Source: Brevibacillus dissolubilis (GTDB taxonomy: Bacteria > Bacillota > Bacilli > Brevibacillales > Brevibacillaceae). Taken from it: a stretch of 64,000 nt of DNA. The notes under the pieces are model-generated. The model saw nothing but the letters and a program-made list of their open reading frames with translations. It was not told the origin of the DNA and did not search any database. Within the stretch, counting starts at the first letter, position 1; every line of letters starts with the position of its first letter. Where the stretch lies: positions 92,047-156,046 of the forward strand of contig NZ_VCNA01000012.1 of NCBI RefSeq assembly GCF_006170445.1, given 5' to 3'. The translations under genes and the position numbers were made by a program. Of the stretch, positions 8,860 through 18,126 are shown in pieces.

Positions 8860-8884
8860 CCGGAGGAGCCCCGAACTCCTCCGG
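8860..8884 (+). terminator. Strong hairpin between NRPS-like gene and sulfate operon
   Basis: CCGGAGGAG (8860-8868) pairs perfectly with CTCCTCCGG (8876-8884) over a 7-base loop. The following sequence (GCAAGCTGTTTCCACATTTTATT) has only a poor T tract, so it may be a terminator or a processing or attenuation element just upstream of the sulfite reductase gene. Confidence 0.5.
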
Positions 8885-8925
8885 GCAAGCTGTTTCCACA
8901 TTTTATTCAAAAGGGGGCGCTTCTC

Positions 8926-10548
8926 TTGCAAAAGCAATGGGAATGGGCGAAACAACCAGAAAAGTTAAATGACGTAGAAAAGCTGAAAATTCAAAAAGAT
9001 GGATTGGATATTATCGAGGATATTCAGCAATACGCCAAAACGGGCTTCGAATCAATTCCGGCAGAGGCGTTTACCCTGTTCAAATGGGCAGGTGTGTACC
9101 AGCAAAAACCAAAAGAAGACGGCTATTTCATGATGCGTGTACGCATTCCGGGCGGTGAGCTGAGCAGCCAACAGCTTCGCACCATCGCAAAGATCGGTAC
9201 CTTGTACGGGCGCGATCTGATCGACATCACCACACGTCAAGCACTCCAATACCACTGGCTCAAGATCGAGGACATGCCAGACATCTTCAACCGACTGGCT
9301 GAAGTTGGGCTGTGCTCATTCGAAGCATGCGGCGACTGTCCGCGCCAAATCGTCGGGAACCCGCTCGCTGGCATTGACGGTCATGAGCTGATCGATACAC
9401 GTCCAATCGTGGATCAGCTGGAGAAAACCTTCCTGATGAACCGTGAGTTCTCCAACCTGCCGCGTAAATACAAAATCTCGATCTCATCGAGCATGTACAA
9501 CCCAGGCAACGCACAGATCAACGACCTGGCGTTCACCCCTGCGGTCAAAGTACTGGATGGCGAAGAAGTACTTGGCTTCCATGTCTGGGTAGGCGGCGGT
9601 CTCTCCAATCGTCCGCATCTGGCCAAACAACTGGACATGTTCATCCGTCCTGAACAAGTGGTTGATGTAGCAGTTGGTGTTACAACCGTATTCCGTGACA
9701 ACGGCTACCGTGAAAAACGCCACAAATCCCGTCTCAAATTCCTCGTGGCTGACTGGGGTGCAGAGAAGTTCCTGCAAGTGCTGACTGAACTCATCGGTAC
9801 ATACCCAACCCGCGGCGAAGACAAAACCGTCGACTGGAATGCTGGTTACTATGTCGGTGTTCACCCGCAACGCCAAGAAGGCCTCTCTTACGTTGGCCTG
9901 AATGTTCCGGTTGGACGCACCAATTCCCAAGAGATGTTCGAACTGGCTGATCTGGCTGACCAATACGGCTCCGGCTCCATCCGTGCCACTGTTTCTCAGA
10001 ACCTGATCCTGCCAGATATCCCTAATGAAAAAGTGGAACAGCTGCTCCAAGAACCGCTGCTAAGACGCTTGAATCCATCTCCCAAACAATTCGTTGCCTA
10101 CACCGTCTCTTGTACTGGTAACGAGTTCTGCAACCTGGCTCTCACCGAAACCAAGGGTCTCATGCATAACGTAGCGGAATACCTGGACAAAGAGCTGCAA
10201 CTCGACAACCCTGTACGCCTGCACATCAATGGTTGCCCGAACAACTGCGGTCAGCAGCCAATCGCTGATATCGGTCTGCTCGGCGGTAAAGTAAAGACCA
10301 GCGCAGGCATGATCGAAGCATACACCATGGCGATCGGGGGTCACCTGTTCGGGGAAGGGCGCTTTAATACCCAGCTCAAAGGCCGGATTCCAGCTGGTGA
10401 TGTACCATCCGTCCTCAAGCAACTCCTGCTGTTCTATAAAGAGAACAAGCTGCCACTGGAGAACTTCACGCAATTCGTCGACCGTTTGGGAGTAGAACCC
10501 ATCCAAGAGCGTCTGGATCAAATCTTAAATCAGGTGGTGGCATCATGA
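8926..10548 (+). CDS. Siroheme sulfite (nitrite) reductase, ferredoxin type
   Basis: 540 residues from TTG 8926 with AAAAGGGGGCG just upstream. Two ferrodoxin-like half domains alternate with siroheme-binding domains. The [4Fe-4S]-siroheme cysteines are visible as CTGNEFC (C-X5-C) and GCPNNC (C-X3-C) near residues 393 and 430, and arginines for substrate binding occur in TTRQALQ. Such enzymes carry out a six-electron reduction of sulfite to sulfide, or nitrite to ammonia. Because APS reductase and ATP sulfurylase follow in the same operon, sulfite is the expected substrate. No flavoprotein subunit (CysJ) is present, so ferredoxin should be the donor. Confidence 0.9.
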   Translation: MQKQWEWAKQPEKLNDVEKLKIQKDGLDIIEDIQQYAKTGFESIPAEAFTLFKWAGVYQQKPKEDGYFMMRVRIPGGELSSQQLRTIAKIGTLYGRDLIDITTRQALQYHWLKIEDMPDIFNRLAEVGLCSFEACGDCPRQIVGNPLAGIDGHELIDTRPIVDQLEKTFLMNREFSNLPRKYKISISSSMYNPGNAQINDLAFTPAVKVLDGEEVLGFHVWVGGGLSNRPHLAKQLDMFIRPEQVVDVAVGVTTVFRDNGYREKRHKSRLKFLVADWGAEKFLQVLTELIGTYPTRGEDKTVDWNAGYYVGVHPQRQEGLSYVGLNVPVGRTNSQEMFELADLADQYGSGSIRATVSQNLILPDIPNEKVEQLLQEPLLRRLNPSPKQFVAYTVSCTGNEFCNLALTETKGLMHNVAEYLDKELQLDNPVRLHINGCPNNCGQQPIADIGLLGGKVKTSAGMIEAYTMAIGGHLFGEGRFNTQLKGRIPAGDVPSVLKQLLLFYKENKLPLENFTQFVDRLGVEPIQERLDQILNQVVAS

Positions 10549-10835
10549 AACAAAGCGAGCTCTTCATGTATCACGTTCAAGTAGATACCAAGGACAAGGG
10601 CAGATTGAGTGTCATCGTGCTGTCGCCGGATGATGAACAAGCATTTGACTATGCAGAACGCGAGCTGGAGAAGCACTATTTGTCAGCACCGGAGCTTACC
10701 GAGGCTGCTCTTTTTGAAAAAAGACGCGTACAAGCCGGAAGCGGCTACGTGGTGGACAATCCAGAAATGGTTGCGGCCAGTCCAAAACCTGCTTATACAA
10801 CCGAGAATTATAAAGATTGGGGTGCCTTTATATGA
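10545..10835 (+). CDS. DUF3906-like small protein of the sulfate operon
   Basis: 96 residues, starting in a 4-nt ATGA overlap with the reductase and ending in a 4-nt overlap with cysH, so translation of the three genes is coupled. The N-terminal ~60 residues (FMYHVQVDTKDKGRLSVIVLSPDDEQAFDYAERELEKHYL) look like a small alpha/beta domain; the tail is polar and ends GAFI. It has no cysteines, signal peptide or membrane helix. The position suggests a structural or electron-transfer accessory role in sulfate reduction; the function is not known to me. Confidence 0.7.
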   Translation: MKQSELFMYHVQVDTKDKGRLSVIVLSPDDEQAFDYAERELEKHYLSAPELTEAALFEKRRVQAGSGYVVDNPEMVAASPKPAYTTENYKDWGAFI

Positions 10836-11554
10836 CAATCACATCGAATAAATGGTCAGCCGAGCAATTACAGGAGGTAGCCGCACGCCTGCGCGATGAG
10901 CACCCAATCGAAATCATCCGCTGGGGTGTGGAAAACATCGACCTGAACTCGTTCACGCTGGCTTGCAGCTTCGGCTTTGAAGACGTGGCTCTCGTCCACA
11001 TGCTGCAGGAGGTGAACCAAGACGTAGAGATTTTCTATCTCGACACAAGCCTCTTGTTCAAAGAAACCTATGAGGTACGAGATGCCCTCTCTCTCAAATA
11101 CGGCAAAACCTTCACCCGCGTAGCTACTCCAGTCACGCTAGAAGAGCAGATACAAGAGCATGGCGACGAGCTGTGGGCATCCCGCCCGGATGAATGCTGC
11201 CGGATTCGCAAGGTACAGCCGCTCCGCCAACACCTGCAAAACTATGAAGGCTGGATCACTGGGATCCGCCGCGATCAGGCTCCAACCCGCGCCAATACCG
11301 AAGTGGTAGAGTGGGACAACGCGTTTGGACTGGTGAAATTAAATCCACTGGCCTTCTGGAATGCTGATCAAGTCTGGGAATACATCCGTCAAAACAACAT
11401 CCCGTACAACCCACTGCACGACCAACACTATCCGAGCATCGGCTGCGCGCCTTGCACCCGTCAGGTAATGCCGGGCGAGGACCCGCGTGCAGGTCGTTGG
11501 GCGAACTTTCAGAAAACGGAATGCGGACTCCATAACAGTCCGGTAAAACGATAA
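10832..11554 (+). CDS. cysH: Adenylyl-sulfate (APS) reductase, thioredoxin-dependent, 4Fe-4S type
   Basis: 240 residues from ATG 10832. Adenine nucleotide alpha-hydrolase fold with ACSFGFEDV near residue 50 and YLDTSLLFKETYEV for the nucleotide. The paired cysteines DECCRIRK and SIGCAPC of [4Fe-4S] APS reductases are present, and the catalytic Cys lies in the KTECGLH tail. The cluster motif points to APS rather than PAPS as substrate, and no APS kinase (cysC) is seen in the operon, which agrees. The product is sulfite for the upstream sulfite reductase. The stop codon overlaps the next start by one base (TAATG). Confidence 0.93.
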   Translation: MTITSNKWSAEQLQEVAARLRDEHPIEIIRWGVENIDLNSFTLACSFGFEDVALVHMLQEVNQDVEIFYLDTSLLFKETYEVRDALSLKYGKTFTRVATPVTLEEQIQEHGDELWASRPDECCRIRKVQPLRQHLQNYEGWITGIRRDQAPTRANTEVVEWDNAFGLVKLNPLAFWNADQVWEYIRQNNIPYNPLHDQHYPSIGCAPCTRQVMPGEDPRAGRWANFQKTECGLHNSPVKR

Positions 11555-12300
11555 TGCTTGCCATCATTGCCACCGGATTTGCTGTTGGGTTGCTGGTGGG
11601 TTTGACAGGGATGGGAGGGTCATTGCTCATGACTCCTCTGTTGATACTGCTGTACGGCTTCTCTCCATCTATGGCGGTCGGAACCGATCTCATCTATTCG
11701 GCGATTACCAAAGCGGTCGGAAGCGCACAGCATTGGAAGCAAAAGACGATTAACTGGGAGCTTGTCAAAAAGCTTGCCAAGGGGAGTATCCCAGGCGGTA
11801 TTGCCGGGGTCATCCTGATTCAATTTATGGATGAATGGTTTTCGATCTCGGTGGACGAAGTACTGGCACACGTCATGGGGGCTACGTTTGTATTCGTCTC
11901 TCTCCTGATGCTGTACCGCCTGATCAAGACGAAGGGGAAGGAAGAGCGGAAGGAGAGAAAAGTCCCGACCACGCTCCTTGGCGTTTTTGGCGGCTTTCTC
12001 GTAGGGCTGACCTCGATTGGCAGCGGCTCGCTGTTCATGATGGTGCTGCTCTCAAGCACCACGCTCCCAGGCTACATGCTGGTTGGGACCGATGTCGTCC
12101 ATGCCTTTTTCCTGACTCTTTCCACAGGCGCGATTCATGCAGGGTTCGGCAATGTAGATTGGCAATTCGTCTCGTTGCTTTTGATCGGTTCGATTCCAGG
12201 CATTTTACTCGGCGGTAAACTGACAGTCCGTGTCCCTGAATTATTCCTGCGTACGGCTATCATTATCGTATTACTGGCCACGGGCATCAAAATGGTTTGA
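11554..12300 (+). CDS. TSUP/TauE-SafE family membrane permease
   Basis: 248 residues with about eight hydrophobic segments and the paired TSUP repeats ([17 protein letters not shown] near residue 10 and [18 protein letters not shown] near 150). Members of this family move sulfite, sulfoacetate, sulfate or related anions across the membrane. Its place between cysH and sat, with translational coupling to cysH, suggests sulfate import or sulfite efflux for the assimilatory pathway. Direction cannot be read from sequence. Confidence 0.85.
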   Translation: MLAIIATGFAVGLLVGLTGMGGSLLMTPLLILLYGFSPSMAVGTDLIYSAITKAVGSAQHWKQKTINWELVKKLAKGSIPGGIAGVILIQFMDEWFSISVDEVLAHVMGATFVFVSLLMLYRLIKTKGKEERKERKVPTTLLGVFGGFLVGLTSIGSGSLFMMVLLSSTTLPGYMLVGTDVVHAFFLTLSTGAIHAGFGNVDWQFVSLLLIGSIPGILLGGKLTVRVPELFLRTAIIIVLLATGIKMV

Positions 12301-12335
12301 TTGAATCACATTGGATGGAAAGGAGCACGAACAAG

Positions 12336-13502
12336 ATGATAACACCACATGGAGGAACACTGATCAATCGTCTGGTGGAAGGAGTCGAGCGTGACGAATG
12401 GTTTGCCAAGGCTGCCAGCTTCCCAAGCCTGACCATATCAGAGGTAACCCTCTCTGACCTCGTCTGTATCGCCACAGGGGTATTTTCCCCGCTGACCGGC
12501 TTTATGAATGAAGCCGATTATCTGTCCGTCCGCGACAACATGCGTCTGGCTAACGGTACGGTTTGGAGTATTCCGATTACGCTCCCGGTTCCAGAGGGGC
12601 AAGCCGAAGAGATTTCCAACGCAGGTTATGTCGGATTGCGCGGGGCAGACCAAGAACTTTACGCCATTTTACAAGTAGAGAGTGTCTATCAGGTCGACCA
12701 TGAAGTGGAGGCACAAAAGGTATTCGGAACCACCGAAGACAAGCACCCAGGCGTGGCGCGAATCTATCAACACTCCAACATCTATGCAGGCGGACAGATC
12801 TGGCTGCTCAACCGTCCGGCTACCGGCGAATTCTCACAATACCATCATGATCCGATCCAGACCCGTGAGAGGTTCGCGCAAAAAGGCTGGAAACGCGTAG
12901 TCGGCTTCCAGACCCGCAATCCGGTACACCGCGCCCATGAATACATCCAAAAATGCGCGCTGGAGATCGTCGACGGCCTGTTCCTCAACCCGCTGGTAGG
13001 AGCGACCAAATCGGATGATATCCCGGCAGATGTGCGGATGAGAAGCTATGAAGTCATTCTCAAAGACTACTATCCAGAGGATCGGGTCTTCCTCAGTGTC
13101 TTCCCAGCAGCGATGCGTTATGCAGGCCCGCGCGAGGCGATTTTCCATGCGATGTGCCGCAAGAATTACGGCTGCACGCATTTTATCGTTGGCCGCGATC
13201 ATGCTGGAGTGGGAGACTACTACGGCACCTATGACGCTCAGAAAATCTTCACTCATTTTACAAGCGAAGAACTGGGGATCACACCGCTCTTCTTTGAAAA
13301 TACCTTCTACTGCAAGCGCTGCGACGGCATGGCATCTCTGAAGACCTGCCCACATGACAAAGAACATCACATCACGTTATCTGGTACGAAAGTCCGACAA
13401 ATGCTGAGCAACGGAGAAGCTCCACCAGCGCAATTCTCCCGCCCGGAACTGGTCAAGGTCCTCATCGAAGGATTGCGTGAAAAAGAGCCTGTAACCCCGT
13501 AA
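12336..13502 (+). CDS. sat: Sulfate adenylyltransferase (ATP sulfurylase)
   Basis: 388 residues from ATG 12336 with AAAGGAGC upstream; earlier in-frame starts (TTG 12297, ATG 12315) lack good sites, and the N-terminus [14 protein letters not shown] is the normal family start. Catalytic motifs: [12 protein letters not shown] near residue 190 for ATP/sulfate binding and VGRDHAG near 285. Cysteine pair CKRCDG and CPHD resemble the metal-binding site of dissimilatory-type bacterial Sat. It makes APS and pyrophosphate from ATP and sulfate, the first step of the operon's pathway. Confidence 0.95.
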   Translation: MITPHGGTLINRLVEGVERDEWFAKAASFPSLTISEVTLSDLVCIATGVFSPLTGFMNEADYLSVRDNMRLANGTVWSIPITLPVPEGQAEEISNAGYVGLRGADQELYAILQVESVYQVDHEVEAQKVFGTTEDKHPGVARIYQHSNIYAGGQIWLLNRPATGEFSQYHHDPIQTRERFAQKGWKRVVGFQTRNPVHRAHEYIQKCALEIVDGLFLNPLVGATKSDDIPADVRMRSYEVILKDYYPEDRVFLSVFPAAMRYAGPREAIFHAMCRKNYGCTHFIVGRDHAGVGDYYGTYDAQKIFTHFTSEELGITPLFFENTFYCKRCDGMASLKTCPHDKEHHITLSGTKVRQMLSNGEAPPAQFSRPELVKVLIEGLREKEPVTP

Positions 13503-13512
13503 AATCAACGAT

Positions 13513-13540
13513 CAAGCAGGTGATCCACCTGCTTTTTTCT
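13513..13540 (+). terminator. Terminator of the sulfate assimilation operon
   Basis: AAGCAGGTG/ATCCACCTGCTT hairpin (about 13513-13532) followed by TTTTTTC. Confidence 0.9.
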
Positions 13541-13632
13541 TGGTTTTCTCTGTAAAACCGACAAAAAAAACATGGTGTGAAACCCATGCAAAAAACGTCG
13601 TACTTTACTTATTTTATTAAACTCTAGACCTA

Positions 13633-13666
13633 CCGTATTCTTAGGTTACAAGATCTAAGAATACGG
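13633..13666 (+). promoter_or_regulatory. Perfect 12-bp inverted repeat before the 57-residue peptide gene
   Basis: CCGTATTCTTAG (13633-13644) and CTAAGAATACGG (13655-13666) are perfectly complementary across a 10-base spacer. The right arm abuts the ribosome binding site GGAAGGGG. As DNA it would suit a dimeric repressor; as RNA it would form a stable 5'-UTR stem next to the Shine-Dalgarno. It does not resemble the CsoR-type operators elsewhere in the window. Confidence 0.6.
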
Positions 13667-13681
13667 AAGGGGAAAACAAAA

Positions 13682-13855
13682 ATGAAAAACTTTTCTAAAT
13701 ATGTAATCGTAACTATTCTCGTAGCAGGTGTTATGGTCGCAGGTCAAGCTTCCGGTGAACTCTTTGCATCCATCAAAGGAACTACCTCTGTTGAGTCCAA
13801 CCTCGAACTGGCTGGTACATTTGGGACTGATGATACAGGCCCGTCAACTATGTAA
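13682..13855 (+). CDS. Small exported peptide, 57 residues, function unknown
   Basis: ATG follows GGAAGGGGAAAACAAAA. The N-terminus has lysines then a hydrophobic run (YVIVTILVAGVMVAG, residues 7-21), consistent with a signal peptide cleaved near GQASG or a membrane anchor. The remaining ~35 residues are polar and lack cysteines. It lies behind a perfect inverted repeat and 48 bases before copA, so it may be cotranscribed with the copper pump. It could be a secreted signalling peptide or a copper-stress small protein. There is no recognised family. Confidence 0.65.
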   Translation: MKNFSKYVIVTILVAGVMVAGQASGELFASIKGTTSVESNLELAGTFGTDDTGPSTM

Positions 13856-13903
13856 AATCCATTTTCATATAAAAACAATTTGAGAGAGTTGGGAAGTGAT
13901 TCT

Positions 13904-16324
13904 ATGAGCACAGCAGCAAAATCGTACTCTTTGACTCTCACAGGGATGACATGTGGAGCTTGTGCGCTTCGCATCGAAAAGAACCTCAGCAAGATGGAAG
14001 GCGTACAAGAAGCGAATGTGAACTTCGCTTTGGAAAAGGCCAGCTTCACAATCGTCCCTGGCGGTCAACTCAGCGTCACGGATGTGGCGAGCAAGATCGA
14101 GTCCATGGGTTATGGAATCGAGAAGCAAAAGGTGGAGCTGGGGATCACGGGCATGACCTGTGCCGTATGTGCCAACCGGATCGAGAAGGCGCTCAACAAC
14201 ATGGAGGGCGTCCTCGGTGCCACCGTCAACTTCGCGCTTGAGACGGCCAGCGTCGAATTCGATCCGGGTACGCTCAAGGTCAGCGACTTGATGAAAAAAG
14301 TCAAAGATCTGGGCTACCAGGCTTCCTCCAAGGAAGATCAAGCCGAACAAAGAGAAGATCACAAACAGAAGGAATTGGAGACTCAAGTCGGAAAGCTGAT
14401 CTTTTCGGCTATTCTTTCCTTTTCCCTGTTATGGACGATGGTAGGGCACTTCGAGTTCACCTCGTTCATCTGGATGCCGGAGATGTTCATGAATCCATGG
14501 TTCCAGCTTCTGTTGGCAGCACCGGTCCAGTTCATCGTGGGCAAACAGTTTTATGTAGGAGCGTACAAAGCCGTGCGTAACGGCAGTGCCAACATGGATG
14601 TGCTGGTCGCCCTGGGAACATCGGCTGCGTTCATCTACAGCTTGTATATGACGCTGACAGCAGGAGAGCATGCCGGACATCACGTGCCGCTCTATTATGA
14701 GACCAGTGCCGTGCTGATCACACTGATCATCCTCGGTAAACTGTTCGAGGCCAAAGCGAAGGGCCGCTCCTCTGAAGCGATCCAGAAGCTGATGGGTCTG
14801 CAAGCCAAGACAGCCATCGTCATCCGGGGCGGTCAAGAGCAAAGCATCCCTGTTGAAGAAGTCATCGTGGGCGATATCGTCCTGATCAAGCCAGGTGAAA
14901 AAGTACCGGTAGACGGTGAGATCGTCGAAGGGCGCTCCGCTCTGGACGAATCCATGCTGACCGGAGAAAGCATCCCGGTTGATAAGACGATCGGTGATTC
15001 TGTCATCGGCTCGACCATCAACAAAAATGGCTTGCTGCAAATCCGCGCGACCAAAGTAGGCCGTGACACCGCACTGGCCCAGATCATTAAAGTCGTCGAA
15101 GAAGCACAAGGCTCCAAAGCCAATATCCAACGCTTGGCTGACCAGATCGCAGGTGTTTTTGTTCCGATTGTCATCGGGATTGCGATCTTGACGTTCTTTG
15201 CATGGTATGGGCTTGCCGACCCGGGCAATTTTGCCTCTGCTTTAGAAAAATGTATCGCGGTTCTCGTCATCGCGTGCCCATGTGCACTCGGTCTGGCTAC
15301 ACCGACCTCGATCATGGCAGGCTCCGGCCGTTCTGCTGAGATCGGTATCCTGTTCAAAGGCGGCGAGCATCTGGAGACCACTCACCAGATCGACACTGTC
15401 GTCCTCGACAAAACAGGAACCGTCACCAACGGCAAACCGACCTTGACCGACGTGATCATCAACGGGCTGGATGAAGCAGAAGCGCTCCGTCTCGTAGGCT
15501 CCGCTGAGAAGAACTCCGAGCATCCGCTTGCAGAAGCGATTGTGGCCGGAATTCACGAACGTGGCGTCCCACTGTCACCAACCACCGAGTTCGAAGCCAT
15601 CCCAGGCTATGGGATCAAAGCCGTGGTCGAAGGCAAAACCGTCCTCGTCGGCACCCGCAAGCTGATGAACCAATACAGCATTGCCGCAGATACCTACCTC
15701 GATCAGATGACGACGCTTGAGAGCGAAGGCAAGACCGCGATGCTGATCGCCGTCGATGAACGGTGCATCGGGCTGGTCGCGGTGGCTGACACCGTCAAAG
15801 ACACGTCCAAAGAAGCAGTGACCCGCCTCAAAGCAATGGGCATCCATGTCGTCATGCTGACAGGTGACAACCAGCTGACCGCACAGGCGATCGGTCGTCA
15901 GGTCGGCATCGAGCATGTCATCGCCGAAGTACTCCCAGAGGGGAAAGCAGCAGAAGTGAAAAAGCTCCAGGAAGCAGGCAAAAAGGTAGCGATGGTCGGC
16001 GACGGAATCAACGATGCTCCGGCACTCGCCACCGCCGATATCGGAATGGCGATGGGCACAGGGACAGACGTCGCGATGGAAGCGGCTGATATCACCCTGA
16101 TGCGCGGCGATCTCAACAGTATCGCAGATGCGATCTACATGAGTAAAAAGACCATCGCCAATATCAAGCAAAACCTGTTCTGGGCATTTGCTTACAATAC
16201 GCTGGGGATTCCTATAGCGGCAATTGGTCTGTTGGCACCGTGGCTGGCTGGGGCAGCGATGGCATTCAGCTCCGTCTCTGTTGTGGTTAATGCGCTTCGC
16301 TTACAAAAGGTGAATCCCAATTGA
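13904..16324 (+). CDS. copA: Copper-exporting P1B-type ATPase
   Basis: 806 residues from ATG 13904 (GGGAAGTGAT upstream; TTG 13880 is less likely). Two N-terminal heavy-metal-associated domains carry GMTCGAC and GMTCAVC, each with the CxxC copper ligand pair. Eight membrane helices follow the usual P1B order. CPC occurs in VIACPCALG (ion site), DKTGT is the phosphorylated Asp, SEHPLAEAI is the P1B HP motif and GDGINDAPAL the hinge. These define Cu(I) export ATPases. It is not preceded by a CsoR-type operator, unlike copZ at 30280, so control may come through the inverted repeat near 13650. Confidence 0.95.
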   Translation: MSTAAKSYSLTLTGMTCGACALRIEKNLSKMEGVQEANVNFALEKASFTIVPGGQLSVTDVASKIESMGYGIEKQKVELGITGMTCAVCANRIEKALNNMEGVLGATVNFALETASVEFDPGTLKVSDLMKKVKDLGYQASSKEDQAEQREDHKQKELETQVGKLIFSAILSFSLLWTMVGHFEFTSFIWMPEMFMNPWFQLLLAAPVQFIVGKQFYVGAYKAVRNGSANMDVLVALGTSAAFIYSLYMTLTAGEHAGHHVPLYYETSAVLITLIILGKLFEAKAKGRSSEAIQKLMGLQAKTAIVIRGGQEQSIPVEEVIVGDIVLIKPGEKVPVDGEIVEGRSALDESMLTGESIPVDKTIGDSVIGSTINKNGLLQIRATKVGRDTALAQIIKVVEEAQGSKANIQRLADQIAGVFVPIVIGIAILTFFAWYGLADPGNFASALEKCIAVLVIACPCALGLATPTSIMAGSGRSAEIGILFKGGEHLETTHQIDTVVLDKTGTVTNGKPTLTDVIINGLDEAEALRLVGSAEKNSEHPLAEAIVAGIHERGVPLSPTTEFEAIPGYGIKAVVEGKTVLVGTRKLMNQYSIAADTYLDQMTTLESEGKTAMLIAVDERCIGLVAVADTVKDTSKEAVTRLKAMGIHVVMLTGDNQLTAQAIGRQVGIEHVIAEVLPEGKAAEVKKLQEAGKKVAMVGDGINDAPALATADIGMAMGTGTDVAMEAADITLMRGDLNSIADAIYMSKKTIANIKQNLFWAFAYNTLGIPIAAIGLLAPWLAGAAMAFSSVSVVVNALRLQKVNPN

Positions 16325-16335
16325 GGTGATGAAAA

Positions 16336-16536
16336 ATGAGCAAAACAGTTCTGACATGGACGCTCTCAGCTATTCTTTACTACGCTTTGGTAGTCGCCGG
16401 AATGTATTGGTATCTCAATGTTACCAGCCAATCAGGTCAGGCCATCGAACCAATCAGCCTGAAGCCGCAGGTCATCATGGTGCCGATCAAGGAGTCCAAC
16501 CAGCAACAGGTAACCCTGATCCTTCAAAAACAATAG
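16336..16536 (+). CDS. Small single-helix membrane protein after copA
   Basis: 66 residues, ATG 16336 with GAGGTGATG 3-10 bases upstream and only 11 bases after the copA stop, so it is probably in the same transcript. One hydrophobic helix (about 6-28, WTLSAILYYALVVAGMYWYL) and a polar outer tail with no Cys, His or Met-rich copper motif. No family is recognised. It may be a small accessory of CopA or an unrelated membrane peptide. Confidence 0.6.
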   Translation: MSKTVLTWTLSAILYYALVVAGMYWYLNVTSQSGQAIEPISLKPQVIMVPIKESNQQQVTLILQKQ

Positions 16537-16568
16537 TGAAACCTTAATCGAACGAGGAGAGAAATCCT

Positions 16569-18050
16569 ATGAGCAATGAGCAGGTCGTACAACGTATCCA
16601 GACACTTTCGGCCATTCGTGATGCAGGTATAAAGCCTTACCCGGAACGCTTCGAAATCACTGCTGAGCTGCACGAAGCAGCACAGCTCGCAGACGGTACA
16701 ACAGGCGTACGGGTGGCGGGACGCATTCTGACGATCCGTGAGATGGGCAAACTCTGCTTTATCACGATCAACAACATTTCCGGTCAGCTCCAGCTGTTGC
16801 TCAAGCATGAGGAGGTCGGGGAGGAAGCATACCAAGCGTTTGGTTCTTTCTTTGACATCGGTGACTTCATCGGGGCGGAAGGGGAGATGTTCACGACCAA
16901 AGTAGGAGAAAAAACACTCCGCATCAAGTCCTACGAGTTCCTCGGCAAAAGCCTGCGTCCACTCCCGGAAAAATGGCACGGCCTGACGAACGTAGAGACC
17001 CGCTACCGCAGCCGTTATCTGGATATGATCATGACCAAGGAGACACAGCAACGACTGCTGCTCCGAACGAAGCTGGTCAGCGCGATGCGCCGCTTCCTTG
17101 AGGATCAAGCGTTCATCGAGGTGGAGACTCCAGTCTTGTCTGCTACCGCATCCGGCGCACTGGCCAAACCGTTCGTGACCCACCATCTGTCCCATGACAT
17201 GGATATGTACCTGCGGATTGCGCCAGAGACCTATCTCAAGCGCTTGATCGTCGGCGGCTTCACCAAGGTATTCGAGTTCGCCAAGTGCTTCCGCAATGAG
17301 GGCATCAGCCCGCAGCATCTGCAGGAATTCACGATGGTAGAAGGCTATGCTGCCTACTGGAACTACGAAGACACGATGAAGCTGATGCGTGACATGGTGC
17401 TCTATATCCTGGAGAATGCGTTTGGTACGACCACATTGACCATCGGCGGAGAAGAGATTGATTTTACCCAAGAGTGGGCGGTCATGTCCTTCCGTGACCT
17501 GATTCTCCAAGACACAGGGATCGATATCGACCTGTTCCCAGATGTGAGTGACCTCTTGGCTGAGACCAAGCGAAAAGGCATCGTACTGGAGCATGAGGAT
17601 ATCTACTCTCTTGGCCGTGGTAACTTTATCGACTTATTATATAAAAAAGTATGCCGTCCAAAGATGATCCGTCCGACCTTCCTGATCCAGCACCCGCTTG
17701 ATCTGTCCCCGCTGGCCCGTGCCAACGATGACAACCCATCCCTGACTGACCGCTTCCAGTTGGTCGTCAACGGCGCTGAGATCATCAATGCCTACTCCGA
17801 GCTGGTTGATCCAATCGAGCAGCGCAAGCGTCTGGAGGAGCAAGCCGCACTCAAAACCGGCGGAGACCAAGAGGCGATGGACATGGACGAAGATTATGTG
17901 ACCGCGATGGAGTACGGAATGCCGCCGATCTCCGGCTGGGGCTTTGGAATTGAGCGTTTCCTGATGATCATGACCGATTGTCCGAATATCAAGGATTGTG
18001 TCATGTTCCCATTAACCAAACCCAATCCAGAACCGGTGGAAACAAGGTAG
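16569..18050 (+). CDS. lysS: Class II lysyl-tRNA synthetase, divergent form
   Basis: 493 residues, ATG after CGAGGAGAGAAATCCT. The N-terminal OB-fold (about 40-150, GVRVAGRILTIREMGKL) binds the anticodon. Class II motifs follow: motif 2 region FEFAKCFRNEGISPQHLQEFTM (housekeeping LysRS normally has H-N-P-E-F-T) and motif 3 GWGFGIERFLMIMTDCPNIKD (normally GLGIGIDR...TD). The lysine-binding region ALAKPFVTHH is retained. The motif changes suggest a paralog rather than the usual gene. The neighbours are a lysine permease and an aspartokinase. Activity on tRNA-Lys is likely but a specialised role cannot be excluded. Confidence 0.85.
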   Translation: MSNEQVVQRIQTLSAIRDAGIKPYPERFEITAELHEAAQLADGTTGVRVAGRILTIREMGKLCFITINNISGQLQLLLKHEEVGEEAYQAFGSFFDIGDFIGAEGEMFTTKVGEKTLRIKSYEFLGKSLRPLPEKWHGLTNVETRYRSRYLDMIMTKETQQRLLLRTKLVSAMRRFLEDQAFIEVETPVLSATASGALAKPFVTHHLSHDMDMYLRIAPETYLKRLIVGGFTKVFEFAKCFRNEGISPQHLQEFTMVEGYAAYWNYEDTMKLMRDMVLYILENAFGTTTLTIGGEEIDFTQEWAVMSFRDLILQDTGIDIDLFPDVSDLLAETKRKGIVLEHEDIYSLGRGNFIDLLYKKVCRPKMIRPTFLIQHPLDLSPLARANDDNPSLTDRFQLVVNGAEIINAYSELVDPIEQRKRLEEQAALKTGGDQEAMDMDEDYVTAMEYGMPPISGWGFGIERFLMIMTDCPNIKDCVMFPLTKPNPEPVETR

Positions 18051-18126
18051 GGCGCCAATGCCCTACCTACCCGTGCATCCTTATTTGACAGAAGATTCCT
18101 ACATTACTTGACAGAGGTGACAAGGT

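Noticed and set aside
8824..8925. Possible S-box or other sulfur riboswitch before the sulfate operon
   Set aside because: Only about 100 bases with one simple hairpin; none of the S-box conserved segments is visible.
6595..8955. Very long open frame antisense to the NRPS-like gene
   Set aside because: It mirrors the codon bias of the adenylation gene, has no ribosome binding site or recognisable domain, and reads as low-complexity Val/His/Glu-rich text.
16326..16547. Alternative frame overlapping the small membrane protein after copA
   Set aside because: The frame at 16336 has the better ribosome binding site spacing and a real hydrophobic helix; the other frame has no features.
18051..18126. 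Possible lysine riboswitch before lysP
   Set aside because: The gap is only 76 bases, far too short for an L-box; only a small TAGGGC/GCCCTA hairpin is present.
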